Shown here: in pieces, positions 1 through 8,811 of the stretch
Layout of the letters: each line of letters starts with the position of its first letter
Position numbering within the stretch: position 1 is the first letter of the stretch
NCBI RefSeq assembly: GCF_015207705.1
Contig: NZ_JADEWI010000009.1
Location: 1 to 64,000, forward strand
Direction of reading: 5' to 3'
Source: Nostoc sp. LEGE 06077
Lineage (GTDB): Bacteria > Cyanobacteriota > Cyanobacteriia > Cyanobacteriales > Nostocaceae
Length of the DNA: 64,000 nucleotides
Notes under the pieces: model-generated
Seen by the model: the letters and a program-made list of their open reading frames with translations, nothing else
Databases searched by the model: none
What the model was told of the DNA's origin: nothing
Translations under genes and position numbers: made by a program

Positions 1-98
1 CCAATTCCGATTTATTGCTTGGATTTAATCACCTAATTTTTACAATGAACCAATTTAAACCTTTTTTCTCTTCTGGATAATTTCATTTATTTACTACT

Positions 99-127
99 TG
101 CTTATTTCGGAAAGTGACAGAAGAGGG
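99..127 (+). repeat. Copy of a transposon-end-like sequence
   Basis: The stretch beginning TGCTTATTTCGG and ending AGAAGAGGG is identical to the reverse complement of 61315-61343, where it lies inside a decayed IS701-type transposase gene. A diverged relative is at about 61638-61661. It is probably a relic end of the same insertion-sequence family; no transposase coding remains at this copy. Confidence 0.5.
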
Positions 128-261
128 GTAACCGACGCGGAGAGAGGAGTTAAACGCCATGACAGATATAGGTTTTTGACTACTGAATGGCTGCTCTAGA
201 TACAACGCCACAATCAAGTTTTTTTCAGAGTAATTTATAAAATTTGCGGTTACGGTTATTT

Positions 262-291
262 GGGAAGTAGAAATTACTACTTCCCATTTTT
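262..291 (+). terminator. Rho-independent terminator
   Basis: GGGAAGTAG and CTACTTCCC form a perfect 9-bp stem around a 6-nt loop, followed by ATTTTT on the plus strand. It would end a plus-strand transcript entering from the left. It also sits just past the stop of the minus-strand GST gene, but lacks a T run in that direction. Confidence 0.7.
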
Positions 292-297
292 ATGAAT

Positions 298-1518
298 TTA
301 ATACAGAGAGGCCAAAACTTTATCTGCTGCGGCGCGGAATGCGGTGGCTGCACCTGCACTCATATCACGAGGCGCACAAACGCGATTTCTTACATAGGCA
401 AGAGCGATCGCACCAACTGCTGATATTGTGGTTTCTATACTATTTTTGCCCCCAGTTCTTCCTCCTGGTAAGGGTGCGCTATCTCCATGAATCAGGTATT
501 CTGCCAACAGTCTTAAATGCAAGTCTACTGATTCTTTGACTGTGGTAATATCACCATCTACGGCGAGTGCTTGCACACCAGAATTTTTGATAATATCTGC
601 GATCGCAACTTCATGGTTATCACTGAGTCTTTCTGCTGCTTCGGCGCGATATTGAATAGCGGTAATATCTGCTACATCCAAAGGTAAAGCGTTTCCAGTT
701 GGTTCAATACCAAATCTTCGCCGCAAGAGTAAATTATTGGTGGTGTCATCTGATCTCACCCGCTGATAAGCAGGACGTTGATTTAACGCTGCAAACCAAG
801 CATTAATCCGTGGGAAGCGGGGATTTCCTTTGATTTGATAGCCCCGATACACAGGTAAATTCGCCGCTAGTCTATCTAGATGGGGGCTATACATAATATC
901 AACTAGGCTAAAGGTTGATAAAAAGTAGGGGCCTGGATATTTGCCTAAAGTTTGCTCAAGTTCTTCTAATTTCGCTTCAAAGGTAGCTTGTAAATTAGCT
1001 AACTCATCCGCATCTGTTGGAGTTTCTCGTAAGAATTTATAAGCAAGATTGCGAAAACCATTAGTCTCTGCATCTTCCACCCACTGTCTAGCTACAGCGT
1101 TTTCTTCTGGGTTTTCAGGAAGTAGGGAAGGACTAGGAAATCTGGCTTCTAAAGCTAAGAGAATATCTTTAGATTCGTAGACTAACTCACCTGCAATTTT
1201 GGCGGCTGGGACAAGGGTTGTGGGAACTAAATCCGTATACCATTTGGGTTTATTGCTTAAGTCAATAAACTCTGTTTCAAAGGGAATTTGTTTTTCTTCT
1301 AAAGCAAACCACACTCTTTCACAAAAAGGACACCAGGAATTCGTATCGCGGTAAAGCAATACGGGTGGTGTGGTTTCTGGTGGTAGTTTATCCAGACTGC
1401 TAGGAATAGGTGCAGTTGAAGGAGACTGTCCTGGTCGCCGTACCCGCCGCGCTGGGGTGTGTTTTTGGGCAATTTCAAATAACTGTTCCCAGGTAGATGC
1501 TGTAGTTGGAGTGGTCAT
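298..1518 (-). CDS. Glutathione S-transferase family protein
   Basis: This 406-residue protein has a thioredoxin-like GST N-terminal domain with the motif WCPFCERV (Cys63 and Cys66 from the chosen start), followed by the characteristic segment with LVPTTLVPAAK and YESKDIL. A helical GST C-terminal domain follows, and then about 130 extra residues that I do not recognise. Such omega-like GSTs usually act on glutathione conjugates or mixed disulfides in the cytoplasm; the substrate is unknown. The start was set at the ATG at 1518, because the longer frame would run into the upstream dehydrogenase gene. It lies 34 bases behind that gene and is probably co-transcribed. Confidence 0.8.
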   Translation of the reverse strand: MTTPTTASTWEQLFEIAQKHTPARRVRRPGQSPSTAPIPSSLDKLPPETTPPVLLYRDTNSWCPFCERVWFALEEKQIPFETEFIDLSNKPKWYTDLVPTTLVPAAKIAGELVYESKDILLALEARFPSPSLLPENPEENAVARQWVEDAETNGFRNLAYKFLRETPTDADELANLQATFEAKLEELEQTLGKYPGPYFLSTFSLVDIMYSPHLDRLAANLPVYRGYQIKGNPRFPRINAWFAALNQRPAYQRVRSDDTTNNLLLRRRFGIEPTGNALPLDVADITAIQYRAEAAERLSDNHEVAIADIIKNSGVQALAVDGDITTVKESVDLHLRLLAEYLIHGDSAPLPGGRTGGKNSIETTISAVGAIALAYVRNRVCAPRDMSAGAATAFRAAADKVLASLY

Positions 1519-1552
1519 ATTTTTGTAATTTCCAATAATGTTGCGGAATTGA

Positions 1553-2302
1553 TTACCATCCCTGTTGTGTGGGACGGATGAGAATTTCATTGACATTCAC
1601 CCGTGGCGGTTGAGTGACTGCATAGACAATAGCTGCGGCTATATCTTCGCTTTCTAGTGGGGTGACGGTTTTACGTCGTTCTTCACTACGTTGCTTGGCG
1701 ATGGGGTCGTCAATCAAGTCGTTGATTTCTGTATCCACTAAACCGGGTTCGATGATGGTGACGCGGATGTTGTGTTGGTAAACTTCTTGACGTAATGCTT
1801 CCGAAAAACCATTGACACCCCATTTGGTGGCGTTGTAGATCCCAATCCCGGCTCTAGCTGTGCGTCCAGCCACAGAGGAGATATTGACGATATGTCCAGA
1901 ATTTTGCGTTTTCAAAATTGGCAAAACGGCGTGTGTTGCATACAGCACACCCAAAACGTTGACATCAATCATTCGCAGCCAACTTGCTGTGTTACCGCCG
2001 TCAATCTCGCCAACAACAGCAATCCCGGCATTGTTGACTAAGATATCAACTCTTCCCCAGGCAGCGATCGCTTTATCTACCAAATTTTTGACTTGGGCTT
2101 CATCGGTAACATCTGTAACTATCGGTAATGCTTTGCCACCATTCTCCGTAATCTTTTGCACTACTGTATCTAATCGCTCAGAACGCCTTGCAGCAATCAC
2201 TACTTGCGCTCCTTCTGCGGCTAGGGCGATCGCAGTTGCTTTACCTATCCCCGCAGAAGCCCCAGTAATAATTGCTACTTTTCCTTCTAATTTACCTGCC
2301 AT
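1553..2302 (-). CDS. SDR-family NAD(P)-dependent oxidoreductase
   Basis: This 249-residue classical short-chain dehydrogenase shows the cofactor motif TGASAGIG at residues 13-20, NNAG at 90-93, the catalytic serine near 143, and Tyr156-x3-Lys160 in YNATK. The basic residues after beta-2 (AARRSER) suggest NADP preference. It is close to the YdfG-like serine/3-hydroxy acid dehydrogenase group, but the substrate cannot be read. The start MAGKLEG at 2302 was preferred over an upstream in-frame start because a GGGA ribosome site precedes it and homologues begin here. The GST-like gene follows on the same strand. Confidence 0.88.
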   Translation of the reverse strand: MAGKLEGKVAIITGASAGIGKATAIALAAEGAQVVIAARRSERLDTVVQKITENGGKALPIVTDVTDEAQVKNLVDKAIAAWGRVDILVNNAGIAVVGEIDGGNTASWLRMIDVNVLGVLYATHAVLPILKTQNSGHIVNISSVAGRTARAGIGIYNATKWGVNGFSEALRQEVYQHNIRVTIIEPGLVDTEINDLIDDPIAKQRSEERRKTVTPLESEDIAAAIVYAVTQPPRVNVNEILIRPTQQGW

Positions 2303-2588
2303 ATATTTATCCCAATGAACATTTCTCAACTACATTACTCATCAATAAATTGCTTCATTGCATTGCTAATGACTTGATTTTTTTAACAGTCTATGAGATA
2401 TTATCTACATAATATACGGTTTGTCTATCGATTTATCGTAAATTAAATTTAAAAAGCTATTTTATTCTAAATATAAGTAGTGTTTATTTAATGTTTTATC
2501 TAAATTTGCTGCAAGTTAATCTATCAAAAAGCTGAAGAATAAATCTTATTAAATAATTAGTTATTTAAAACTTATTCAGGAGAAATTA

Positions 2589-2744
2589 ATGATTTATATT
2601 ACTTTAGAAAGAGAATTATTAGATGAAGAATTATGGTCTGTGCGACCATCGTTAAAATTACCAATAAAAATTCAGTTCTTAGTTGAAAAAGAGCAAATAA
2701 AGCAAGATATTTGGGATGTATCGAAAAAGCCAGTAAATATGTAG
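2589..2744 (+). CDS. Small hypothetical protein, 51 aa
   Basis: A 51-residue frame starts at an ATG with a good ribosome site (AGGAG, 6 bases upstream). The product is charged (MIYITLERELLDEELWSV at the start, KKPVNM at the end) and has no signal peptide or membrane segment. I do not recognise the family. Support is the ribosome site and the position before another plus-strand gene; no homologue is known to me, so it could be spurious. Confidence 0.4.
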   Translation: MIYITLERELLDEELWSVRPSLKLPIKIQFLVEKEQIKQDIWDVSKKPVNM

Positions 2745-2836
2745 CCTAGGTAACTTGACAAGTTAACTATTAAGCCATAAATTTCTAAGTGTTTTATAAA
2801 GCAATGTAACCGCAAATACACTTGGAGGTTTATCCA

Positions 2837-3343
2837 ATGTTGAACAATATAAATATTCAGTGGAGACAACTGCGCTGGCCTTTGGTGATTAGCGCAGGAT
2901 TATTAATGCCTTTAAGTTTAAATACACCAGCTATATCTCAATCGGCTGTAGAGATAGCACAAAAACCTGTAGCTAATTTGATCAAATCTCGCCGTTTATG
3001 GAATCAGCAAAATATTCGTAATTACCGTTATACACTTAGTAACAGTTGCTTCTGTGCGCCAGCAGCTAGAGGGCCTGTAATTATTACTGTGAAAAATGGA
3101 ATTGCAACATCTATCACTACAACTACAGGTGAGCCAGTTAGCAACCCAGAATTTTTTGAAAGGTATAAAACAATTCCCAAATTATTTAATGTGATTGCCG
3201 ATGCGATCGCCCGCAAAGCAGACAGAATTGATGTACAGTATAATCGCAAGCTTGGTTATCCCACCCAAATTAGCATCGACTACAGCTTTCAACAAGCTGA
3301 TGAGGAATTGTTCTTGACAATCGAGAATTTTCAAGCACTTTAA
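2837..3343 (+). CDS. DUF6174-like secreted protein
   Basis: This 168-residue protein has a hydrophobic N-terminal segment (about residues 15-35, ending near AISQSA) consistent with export. The rest matches the DUF6174 pattern: an aromatic NYRYTL strand, a C-x-C pair in SCFCAP, a V-K-NG turn, YKTIPKLFNVIADAI, and YPTQISIDYS near the end. The function of the family is unknown; it is a periplasmic or lipoprotein-like fold. The ATG at 2837 is preceded by GGAGG at 2824-2828, so the in-frame TTG at 2822 is rejected. Confidence 0.7.
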   Translation: MLNNINIQWRQLRWPLVISAGLLMPLSLNTPAISQSAVEIAQKPVANLIKSRRLWNQQNIRNYRYTLSNSCFCAPAARGPVIITVKNGIATSITTTTGEPVSNPEFFERYKTIPKLFNVIADAIARKADRIDVQYNRKLGYPTQISIDYSFQQADEELFLTIENFQAL

Positions 3344-3417
3344 TTAATAATTAAATAGGCAAATCCTTAATTTGATTTTAAACTTTAGCATCATATCTAG
3401 GGAAGAGCCTATTTTTC

Positions 3418-4170
3418 TTATAGCTGCTGACGTAAGGTATTAATAAATTTAGTAACTTCTTTTTCTCCCTCTTTTTCTTCCACTGTTCTCAACATTTTTA
3501 ATACTTCTTCGGCTGTGCGTAATGCTTCACGAATTTTGCCACGTTTTTGCTGTGTGGTAGCAATGAGATAAAGACTATAGGCATCTTTCCTGATATCTGG
3601 TTGCACTGGTTTTTTTTGTGGTGTACGCTGTACATCACCAATTCCAGAGCCAAGCGAGCCTATGCGACTATTTTGGATTTCGGCTATTTTTCTGGTAATT
3701 TCTAAAACTTGAGCATAATTACCCTGATCAGCATAAATAGTTCCTAGAGCAATTAATAGTTCAGGTTCAATAAAAGATTTTTTGTCTGGCGACAAATTTG
3801 ACTGATTGAGTTTTGTTTGAGCTAATTGTAAATATTCGAGTGCTTTAGGATATTCACTTAACTCAGTGTAAGTAATAACAATATTATTTAGTGTTCTTAT
3901 TTCTTGCTCGATATCACCATTTTCTTGATATTTTTTTAAATCTTGTTGTAATGTCGTTAATTGTCGTAGCAACTGATTTTTTTGAGATAATGAATCGGCT
4001 GATTCTTGTATATTTTTAGGTTGTAAGTTTGCTGTTATGTCTAGGCTTGATTGATTCTTCGCCTCTGTTCTAACCTTGTTATTGGTACTCAACAATATTT
4101 GACTAGTTAAAAATATAATGCCTGTGATAATCGAAGCTATAGAAAATATCCTGATATAGTATTTACTCAT
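3418..4170 (-). CDS. Membrane-anchored helical repeat (TPR-like) protein
   Basis: The 250-residue product has one N-terminal membrane segment (about residues 8-27), a Q/N-rich linker, then helices with a TPR-like cadence (YTELSEYPKALEYLQLAQ, ALGTIYADQGNYAQVLEI). A glycine-rich insert, IGSLGSGIGD, splits the repeats. It is probably a membrane-tethered scaffold facing the periplasm; no catalytic motif is visible. A glutamate- and lysine-rich C-terminus follows a last helix pair (KREALRTAEEVLKML-like). Confidence 0.6.
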   Translation of the reverse strand: MSKYYIRIFSIASIITGIIFLTSQILLSTNNKVRTEAKNQSSLDITANLQPKNIQESADSLSQKNQLLRQLTTLQQDLKKYQENGDIEQEIRTLNNIVITYTELSEYPKALEYLQLAQTKLNQSNLSPDKKSFIEPELLIALGTIYADQGNYAQVLEITRKIAEIQNSRIGSLGSGIGDVQRTPQKKPVQPDIRKDAYSLYLIATTQQKRGKIREALRTAEEVLKMLRTVEEKEGEKEVTKFINTLRQQL

Positions 4171-4279
4171 TACTTTTACTTAGATTGACAGAGTAGTGAA
4201 TGTTTTGAGGAGTATTTTTAAATACTGATTATAATTGATTACTCCCCCAAAATAACTGAAAAAAATCAATATTGACGAC

Positions 4280-5599
4280 TCATAATTGATTCCGTGCTTT
4301 TAATTGCAGATATCGTTCCACTAACTGGTCAGTAATTTGATTAGCTGGCGCATCGAGTACCAAAACACCTTTTTGTTTTAATTGAGCAAAGGCTACTTGG
4401 CGTTGTGCTAATAAATCTAAAGCCACAGCACGACTATAGGTTGCTGTAACTTCTTGAGTAAATGTATGCGCTAGATGATCAACTTGGGGATCTCGCAGAG
4501 TGACGCAGAATGGTAGATAACGGGGTGCTAATCGTGAGAGAGACGCTAATAATTCAGTCGAAGCGGTGACATCAACTAAATCGGTGATTAGTACCACCAA
4601 CGCGCGGCGAGTTTGCCTTTGTACTACATTGGTAACAGCGCCTAAATAATCAGATTCGAGTAAAACTGGTTGAATGGGAGTCAAAGAATCAATTAACTTA
4701 CCCAGATGAGATTGACCGCGTTCTGGAGAAACCCATGTGTGCATTTGGCGGTCAAATACACCCACCCCGACGCGATCGCCCCGATGTAACCCGGCTAAAG
4801 CTAATGATAAAGTAGCATTTAAACCCCAATCAAATCGCTGTAAGCCTTTGACTTGTGCTGTCATCAACCGACCGCGGTCTAATAAAATAATCAAGGTTTG
4901 CTCTTGTTCTGGTTCTAACACCCTGACCAAAGGCGGTGTATTACCACTAGTTCTTCGGGCGGTAGCTTTCCAATCAATAAACCGTAAATCATCGCCAGTG
5001 TGATAGTTCCGCAGTTCTGCAAACTCTGTACCGATACCCATCCGGCGAGATTGGCGAATAGAACCTGATGATTGTAAGGTGAGGCGAATAGAGAGCGATC
5101 GCAACCCGATTAAATCAGGATAAACTTTGACTGAAACACTTTGCGGTATTTGCCAATTATGCCAAGCTAACCCCCAACTTCCTAACTGTCGCACTTGAAT
5201 ATTTCCCCAAGGAAATTCGCCGCGTTGTGTTGGGTTGACAGTGTAGGTTAATTCTTGGGTAGTGTTAGCGGGGATAGTGGCGCTGAGTGTCGGTGTAGAT
5301 ACGCCAAATTCTGCGGGATAGTAATCACGAAGTTGAATAATTGCGTCCGTCTTGGCTGCTGTAACCGCCAGCATTACCGGATTATCTCGCCCAATCGATA
5401 AGCGTTGCGGTAATTCGCGCTTAACTCGCACCCGCAAAGGACGGACTCGCAAACCATCGACAATCATCAATCCGAGAACGATCGCATCGCATAATAACGT
5501 GATGGCGATACTAACGGGAATGGGGAGAAATAGGGAGAGGATGGGTGCGATCGCAATTCCTAATCCTAATAAGAAATAAACTCTTCTTGCAGGAACCAT
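4280..5599 (-). CDS. DUF58 domain-containing membrane protein
   Basis: This 439-residue protein has two hydrophobic N-terminal segments (within residues 7-45), a beta-rich extracytoplasmic-type region, the DUF58 signature GTEFAELRNYHTGDDLRFIDWKATAR, and a von Willebrand A-like C-terminal half starting LIILLDRGRLM. DUF58 proteins are partners of MoxR ATPases, and a MoxR gene lies about 465 bases upstream on the same strand. The vWA-like site reads DRGR rather than DxSxS, so metal binding is doubtful. Heptamer repeats directly abut the start codon, leaving no clear ribosome site. Confidence 0.85.
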   Translation of the reverse strand: MVPARRVYFLLGLGIAIAPILSLFLPIPVSIAITLLCDAIVLGLMIVDGLRVRPLRVRVKRELPQRLSIGRDNPVMLAVTAAKTDAIIQLRDYYPAEFGVSTPTLSATIPANTTQELTYTVNPTQRGEFPWGNIQVRQLGSWGLAWHNWQIPQSVSVKVYPDLIGLRSLSIRLTLQSSGSIRQSRRMGIGTEFAELRNYHTGDDLRFIDWKATARRTSGNTPPLVRVLEPEQEQTLIILLDRGRLMTAQVKGLQRFDWGLNATLSLALAGLHRGDRVGVGVFDRQMHTWVSPERGQSHLGKLIDSLTPIQPVLLESDYLGAVTNVVQRQTRRALVVLITDLVDVTASTELLASLSRLAPRYLPFCVTLRDPQVDHLAHTFTQEVTATYSRAVALDLLAQRQVAFAQLKQKGVLVLDAPANQITDQLVERYLQLKARNQL

Positions 5600-5602
5600 T
5601 GA

Positions 5603-5638
5603 TTGAAGTATGAAGTGTAAAGTATGAAGTATGAAATT
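5603..5638. repeat. Heptanucleotide tandem repeat (ACTTCAT type)
   Basis: Five consecutive 7-mers read ACTTCAT, ACTTCAT, ACTTTAC, ACTTCAT and ACTTCA on the minus strand, immediately upstream of the DUF58 start. The same heptamer brackets the other side of the four-helix-bundle gene at 6028-6068 and recurs at 43121-43142 and 62409-62432. Confidence 0.8.
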
Positions 5639-5646
5639 AAGTAAGT

Positions 5647-6015
5647 CTATTTTTTTACTTTAACAATGATAGTTGTAATGATAGCAATTATTTCTTCAGT
5701 TTCGTTTAGTAGGGGTAGTAGACGTTGAGATGGAACCATTTCTGATTTGTTTAAAATCCGTAGCCAATATAAACTTTCCCTAGCTTCTTTTTGAGCAATA
5801 CTGTATTTATGAATAAAATCCGCTTTACTTTCTCCTGATTTTGCTTCTTCCAAGTTAGCCCCTATAGAAGTTGCTGATCTAAGATATTGCTTACCAATAA
5901 TCCAGCCTGCTTGGTCTTTACCCTCTTGCAAAAATTGATATAACTTAATTGCTCGTAACGCATATTCAAATGACCGTTCTCGAATATCCCAAGAAACTTG
6001 TTTTTCCTCTTTCAT
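5647..6015 (-). CDS. Four helix bundle protein (23S rRNA IVP family)
   Basis: This 122-residue all-helical protein carries the family pattern: the start RSFEYALRAIKLYQFL, then LRSATSIGANLEEAKSGESKADFIHKYSIAQKEARESLYWL. The family was first noticed in intervening sequences of 23S rRNA genes, and its members are small bundles of unknown role. Here the gene sits between MoxR and DUF58, bracketed by ACTTCAT heptamer repeats, which suggests a late insertion into the cluster. The ATG at 6015 was chosen; an in-frame GTG at 6033 would add six residues repeating MKEEK. Confidence 0.8.
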   Translation of the reverse strand: MKEEKQVSWDIRERSFEYALRAIKLYQFLQEGKDQAGWIIGKQYLRSATSIGANLEEAKSGESKADFIHKYSIAQKEARESLYWLRILNKSEMVPSQRLLPLLNETEEIIAIITTIIVKVKK

Positions 6016-6027
6016 AACTTTTTCTTC

Positions 6028-6068
6028 TTTCACACTTCATACTTCACACTTCACACTTCATACTTCAC
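6028..6068. repeat. Heptanucleotide tandem repeat (ACTTCAT/ACTTCAC)
   Basis: About six consecutive 7-mers alternate ACTTCAC and ACTTCAT. The array overlaps the last bases of the MoxR gene and runs to the four-helix-bundle gene start, mirroring the array at 5603-5638. Confidence 0.8.
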
Positions 6069-7015
6069 CTTGGGACTTGAACTTGATTAATTACGGACGC
6101 AATAATCGCATCAATTTGTAAACCGTCTAGCATGGCTTCTGGTTTAAGTAGTAAACGATGACGCAACAAAGGCGAAGCTACAGTTTTAACATCATCTGGT
6201 GTGACAAAATCTCTTCCAGCTAACCAAGCGACTGATTGTGATGTTTGCAACCAAGCACCAGCCGCACGGGGTGACGCACCCAAAGCTAAATCAGGAAATT
6301 GGCGCGAAGCTCTCACTAAAGCTAAGAGATAATCGATAATCTTTTCAGATACTTGCACTTGTTTAACTTCTTGGCGTGCTTGTAAAATTTCGGCAACGGT
6401 GGCGACTGGTTTTAAACTACTAATATCTATCCGTCGTGCTGCAAATCCTGCTTGACGATTGAGTAACATTTGTTTTTCTGCGGCTTGGTCGGGATAATCT
6501 ACTAATAGTTTGAATAAAAATCTATCTAACTGGGCTTCTGGTAAAGGATAAGTCCCTTCAAATTCTAAGGGGTTTTGTGTAGCAATTACCCAAAATAAAT
6601 CCGGTAGAGGTAAACTGTCACCATCCAAAGTAACCTGCATTTCTTCCATTGCTTCTAACAGCGCCGCTTGGGTTTTTGGAGGAGTGCGGTTAATTTCATC
6701 TGCTAGTAGCACTTCGGTAAAAACTGGCCCTTTTTTTAAGGTAAAATTGCGACTATTTAAGTCAAAAATATTCGTTCCTGTAATATCAGAAGGTAAAACA
6801 TCTGGTGTTAGTTGAATCCGGCGAAAATCACCTTGTATTAACTGCGCTAATACTTTGACTAAAAGTGTTTTACCTGTGCCAGGTACACCTTCTAAAATTA
6901 CGTGTCCACCTGCTAATAAGGCTACTAGCAATTGTTGGATGAGGCTAGATTGTCCGACAATAATTTGATTAAGTTTCTGATCAAGTGCAATAAATACAGA
7001 ATGGTTTTGACTCAT
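6065..7015 (-). CDS. MoxR family AAA ATPase
   Basis: This 316-residue ATPase has Walker A GVPGTGKT at residues 43-50, Walker B LLADEINR with Asp106-Glu107, sensor-1 in WVIATQNP, and the arginine-finger region PEAQLDRFLFK. It is the AAA_3/MoxR type. MoxR proteins act as chaperone-like ATPases that activate metal or vWA partners, and here the DUF58 protein is the obvious one. The start MSQNHSV at 7015 was chosen over an upstream start whose extra 17 residues are an odd hydrophobic stretch. The gene's last codons overlap a heptamer repeat. Confidence 0.88.
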   Translation of the reverse strand: MSQNHSVFIALDQKLNQIIVGQSSLIQQLLVALLAGGHVILEGVPGTGKTLLVKVLAQLIQGDFRRIQLTPDVLPSDITGTNIFDLNSRNFTLKKGPVFTEVLLADEINRTPPKTQAALLEAMEEMQVTLDGDSLPLPDLFWVIATQNPLEFEGTYPLPEAQLDRFLFKLLVDYPDQAAEKQMLLNRQAGFAARRIDISSLKPVATVAEILQARQEVKQVQVSEKIIDYLLALVRASRQFPDLALGASPRAAGAWLQTSQSVAWLAGRDFVTPDDVKTVASPLLRHRLLLKPEAMLDGLQIDAIIASVINQVQVPR

Positions 7016-7086
7016 AATTTTTATGAATAAAATACTCAAGCATAAAAGTACAGCTTTTGCTATCAAAGTTGGCGCAAAATAGGAAA

Positions 7087-8175
7087 TTACTTAGGTATTT
7101 CCTTCAGGGTTCGCCATTTTGCCAACCAGCTTAACAGTTCTCGTTCACTTATGCGCTGTTTTCGGGTAGATAATTTTAATACTGCGTCCAGTTCGGCTGG
7201 ATTTGTACCTGTTTTTTCTTGCCAAACTTGCAGTAGTGTTTGGTGTTCTAGCAGTGTTGTGCCTAATCCTAAAGCTTTTTGCAGTTGTCTTTGTTCTTCT
7301 TTACCCACCATTTCTATAACAAAGTTGCTGGATTCGGCTTTTTCTAAAACTCCCGCCAGTGCTTGGATATATGCTTGGCTATTGTCTATAACTGGTGTTT
7401 CTAAGACTATTGGTTTACCAAAGCGTTGATTGTTTGCCCAAATTAAGACTAATAGTAAAATTCCTAGTTGAACTAGTGCAGGTAACAGCGGTGTTTTAGC
7501 AAAATAACTCAATAAATCGCCTTCGCCTTCACTTTGACTGACATCAGTATCTTTATAACCGTGAATATATTCGTCTACAAATAATTTGTTGCCTTTTTGG
7601 TTAACTAAGCTGGCGAGATATTGGAAGTTACTTAAATTATCTTGATAAGCATTAGCAGCTAAATAAGGAGTTGTAGAAAATATTACTTTGCCTTGATCCC
7701 GCTTTTCTTGCCAAACTACAGCACCAAAGCGATCGCCTAAAGAAACTAGCTGCTTTTCTACTTTGATATTACGTCTTTTTGTGGCAATTTTTATATCACC
7801 GAAATTTGATTGTTGCAGAGAATGAAAATTAGCTTCAGTCACTGGTGTTTTGACACCTAAAATTATCAAATCATTGCCTTTTTCTAACCATTCCTGTTCA
7901 TCAAATAATAAATAAGCTTCTCTGGGGGAACTACTCACCCGTAGCAGAGTGACTGGAGTTTTGTCTGGTTTGAAATCATCTAGAGGTTTTTGCCAACGCT
8001 GAATAGTTACACCTTGCTGCTGCATATAAGCATACCAAGCGCCATAGCCATCAGCCGCCCGACTATAAGTAGAACCAGAGTAAATTTTAGTGTTAGGAGC
8101 CGAGAATAAACTAAGTAAAATTATGACACCAAGTGCGATCGCTCCTATCCAAGCAATACGGTTTGAACGTTTCAT
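7087..8175 (-). CDS. DUF4350 domain-containing membrane protein
   Basis: This 362-residue protein has an N-terminal membrane segment (about 8-25), the DUF4350 region (YGAWYAYMQQQGVTIQRW, then strands ending with GKVIFSTTPYLAAN), and a second membrane segment near residue 235 (LVQLGILLLVLIWANNQRFG). A cytoplasmic helical tail follows, typical of the family. DUF4350 is often found with MoxR, DUF58 and DUF4129 genes, as here; it resembles GATase-like folds but lacks an obvious nucleophile. The ATG at 8175 lies 19 bases past the DUF4129 stop. Confidence 0.8.
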   Translation of the reverse strand: MKRSNRIAWIGAIALGVIILLSLFSAPNTKIYSGSTYSRAADGYGAWYAYMQQQGVTIQRWQKPLDDFKPDKTPVTLLRVSSSPREAYLLFDEQEWLEKGNDLIILGVKTPVTEANFHSLQQSNFGDIKIATKRRNIKVEKQLVSLGDRFGAVVWQEKRDQGKVIFSTTPYLAANAYQDNLSNFQYLASLVNQKGNKLFVDEYIHGYKDTDVSQSEGEGDLLSYFAKTPLLPALVQLGILLLVLIWANNQRFGKPIVLETPVIDNSQAYIQALAGVLEKAESSNFVIEMVGKEEQRQLQKALGLGTTLLEHQTLLQVWQEKTGTNPAELDAVLKLSTRKQRISERELLSWLAKWRTLKEIPK

Positions 8176-8194
8176 AAATTAAGTGCTGAGTTTC

Positions 8195-8803
8195 TCATGG
8201 ATTAATAATTTCTTGGTAAGCTTGCTGACATTGTTGATAATTTTCTGGCAAAATCTCAGCATTGCCAAAACATAATTGTTCGTGGGTAGTAATCAAGGTT
8301 TCGTAAGGTTGGACTGGGGTGACAGTTGAACGTAGCAACTGCAAATATTCGCCGTCGGTGCGGCTAAATTTGTGAGGAACCAGCTTAGTATCATGCAAGT
8401 GTTGTAAGATTGCCAAGTAAAGACAACGACAAGCTTCACGATAATTACCCTGACGGTAAAATTGTTGCGATCGCTCTAGCAACAGTGCTACAGATAAATC
8501 ATTGGCGCGATTTATCGCCGCAGCATCCAAGGACGTTTTTCCCCCAGATAACCAAGAATATATATAAGGGCTAAATTCTAACCACAAGCGCCAAAGCACG
8601 AAAGCCACAAACACCGCAAGTATCAGCCAAAACAAAAACGTCAGCAAACTACTCAGCCAAGGACTAATCTTCCATCCTGGAGATAAACTTGGTAAAGAAT
8701 TTTGAAAGCGCTCAAATTGGTATTCTATCCATTCGCCGATTTGTTGCTGGAATTGAGACACTTCCCAACTCCAGCTAGTTTTTTCAAAGGTATCAGTAGG
8801 CAT
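8195..8803 (-). CDS. DUF4129 domain-containing protein
   Basis: This 202-residue protein has one membrane segment near residues 50-75 (LLTFLFWLILAVFVAFVLWRLW) and the DUF4129 C-terminal region (YRQGNYREACRCLYLAILQHL, then HKFSRTDGEYLQLL). The family appears at the C-terminus of transglutaminase-like membrane proteins and in MoxR clusters. The start MPTDTFEK at 8803 was chosen because it falls 8 bases after the upstream DUF2243 stop; the longer frame would overlap that gene. Confidence 0.78.
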   Translation of the reverse strand: MPTDTFEKTSWSWEVSQFQQQIGEWIEYQFERFQNSLPSLSPGWKISPWLSSLLTFLFWLILAVFVAFVLWRLWLEFSPYIYSWLSGGKTSLDAAAINRANDLSVALLLERSQQFYRQGNYREACRCLYLAILQHLHDTKLVPHKFSRTDGEYLQLLRSTVTPVQPYETLITTHEQLCFGNAEILPENYQQCQQAYQEIINP

Positions 8804-8811
8804 AAACAAAG

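Larger units (their letters stand above)
1..297. other. Intergenic region at left edge
   Basis: No open frame here looks coding. The stretch holds a 29-base sequence at 99-127 that recurs inverted at 61315-61343, and a strong hairpin at 262-291. A gene ending left of the window may be served by that hairpin. Confidence 0.5.

Noticed and set aside
1860-2318. 152-residue open frame on the plus strand
   Set aside because: It is antisense to a clear short-chain dehydrogenase and lacks family-like sequence.
6065-7066. Longer MoxR start adding a hydrophobic N-terminus
   Set aside because: MoxR proteins are soluble; the extra 17 residues are probably untranslated leader.
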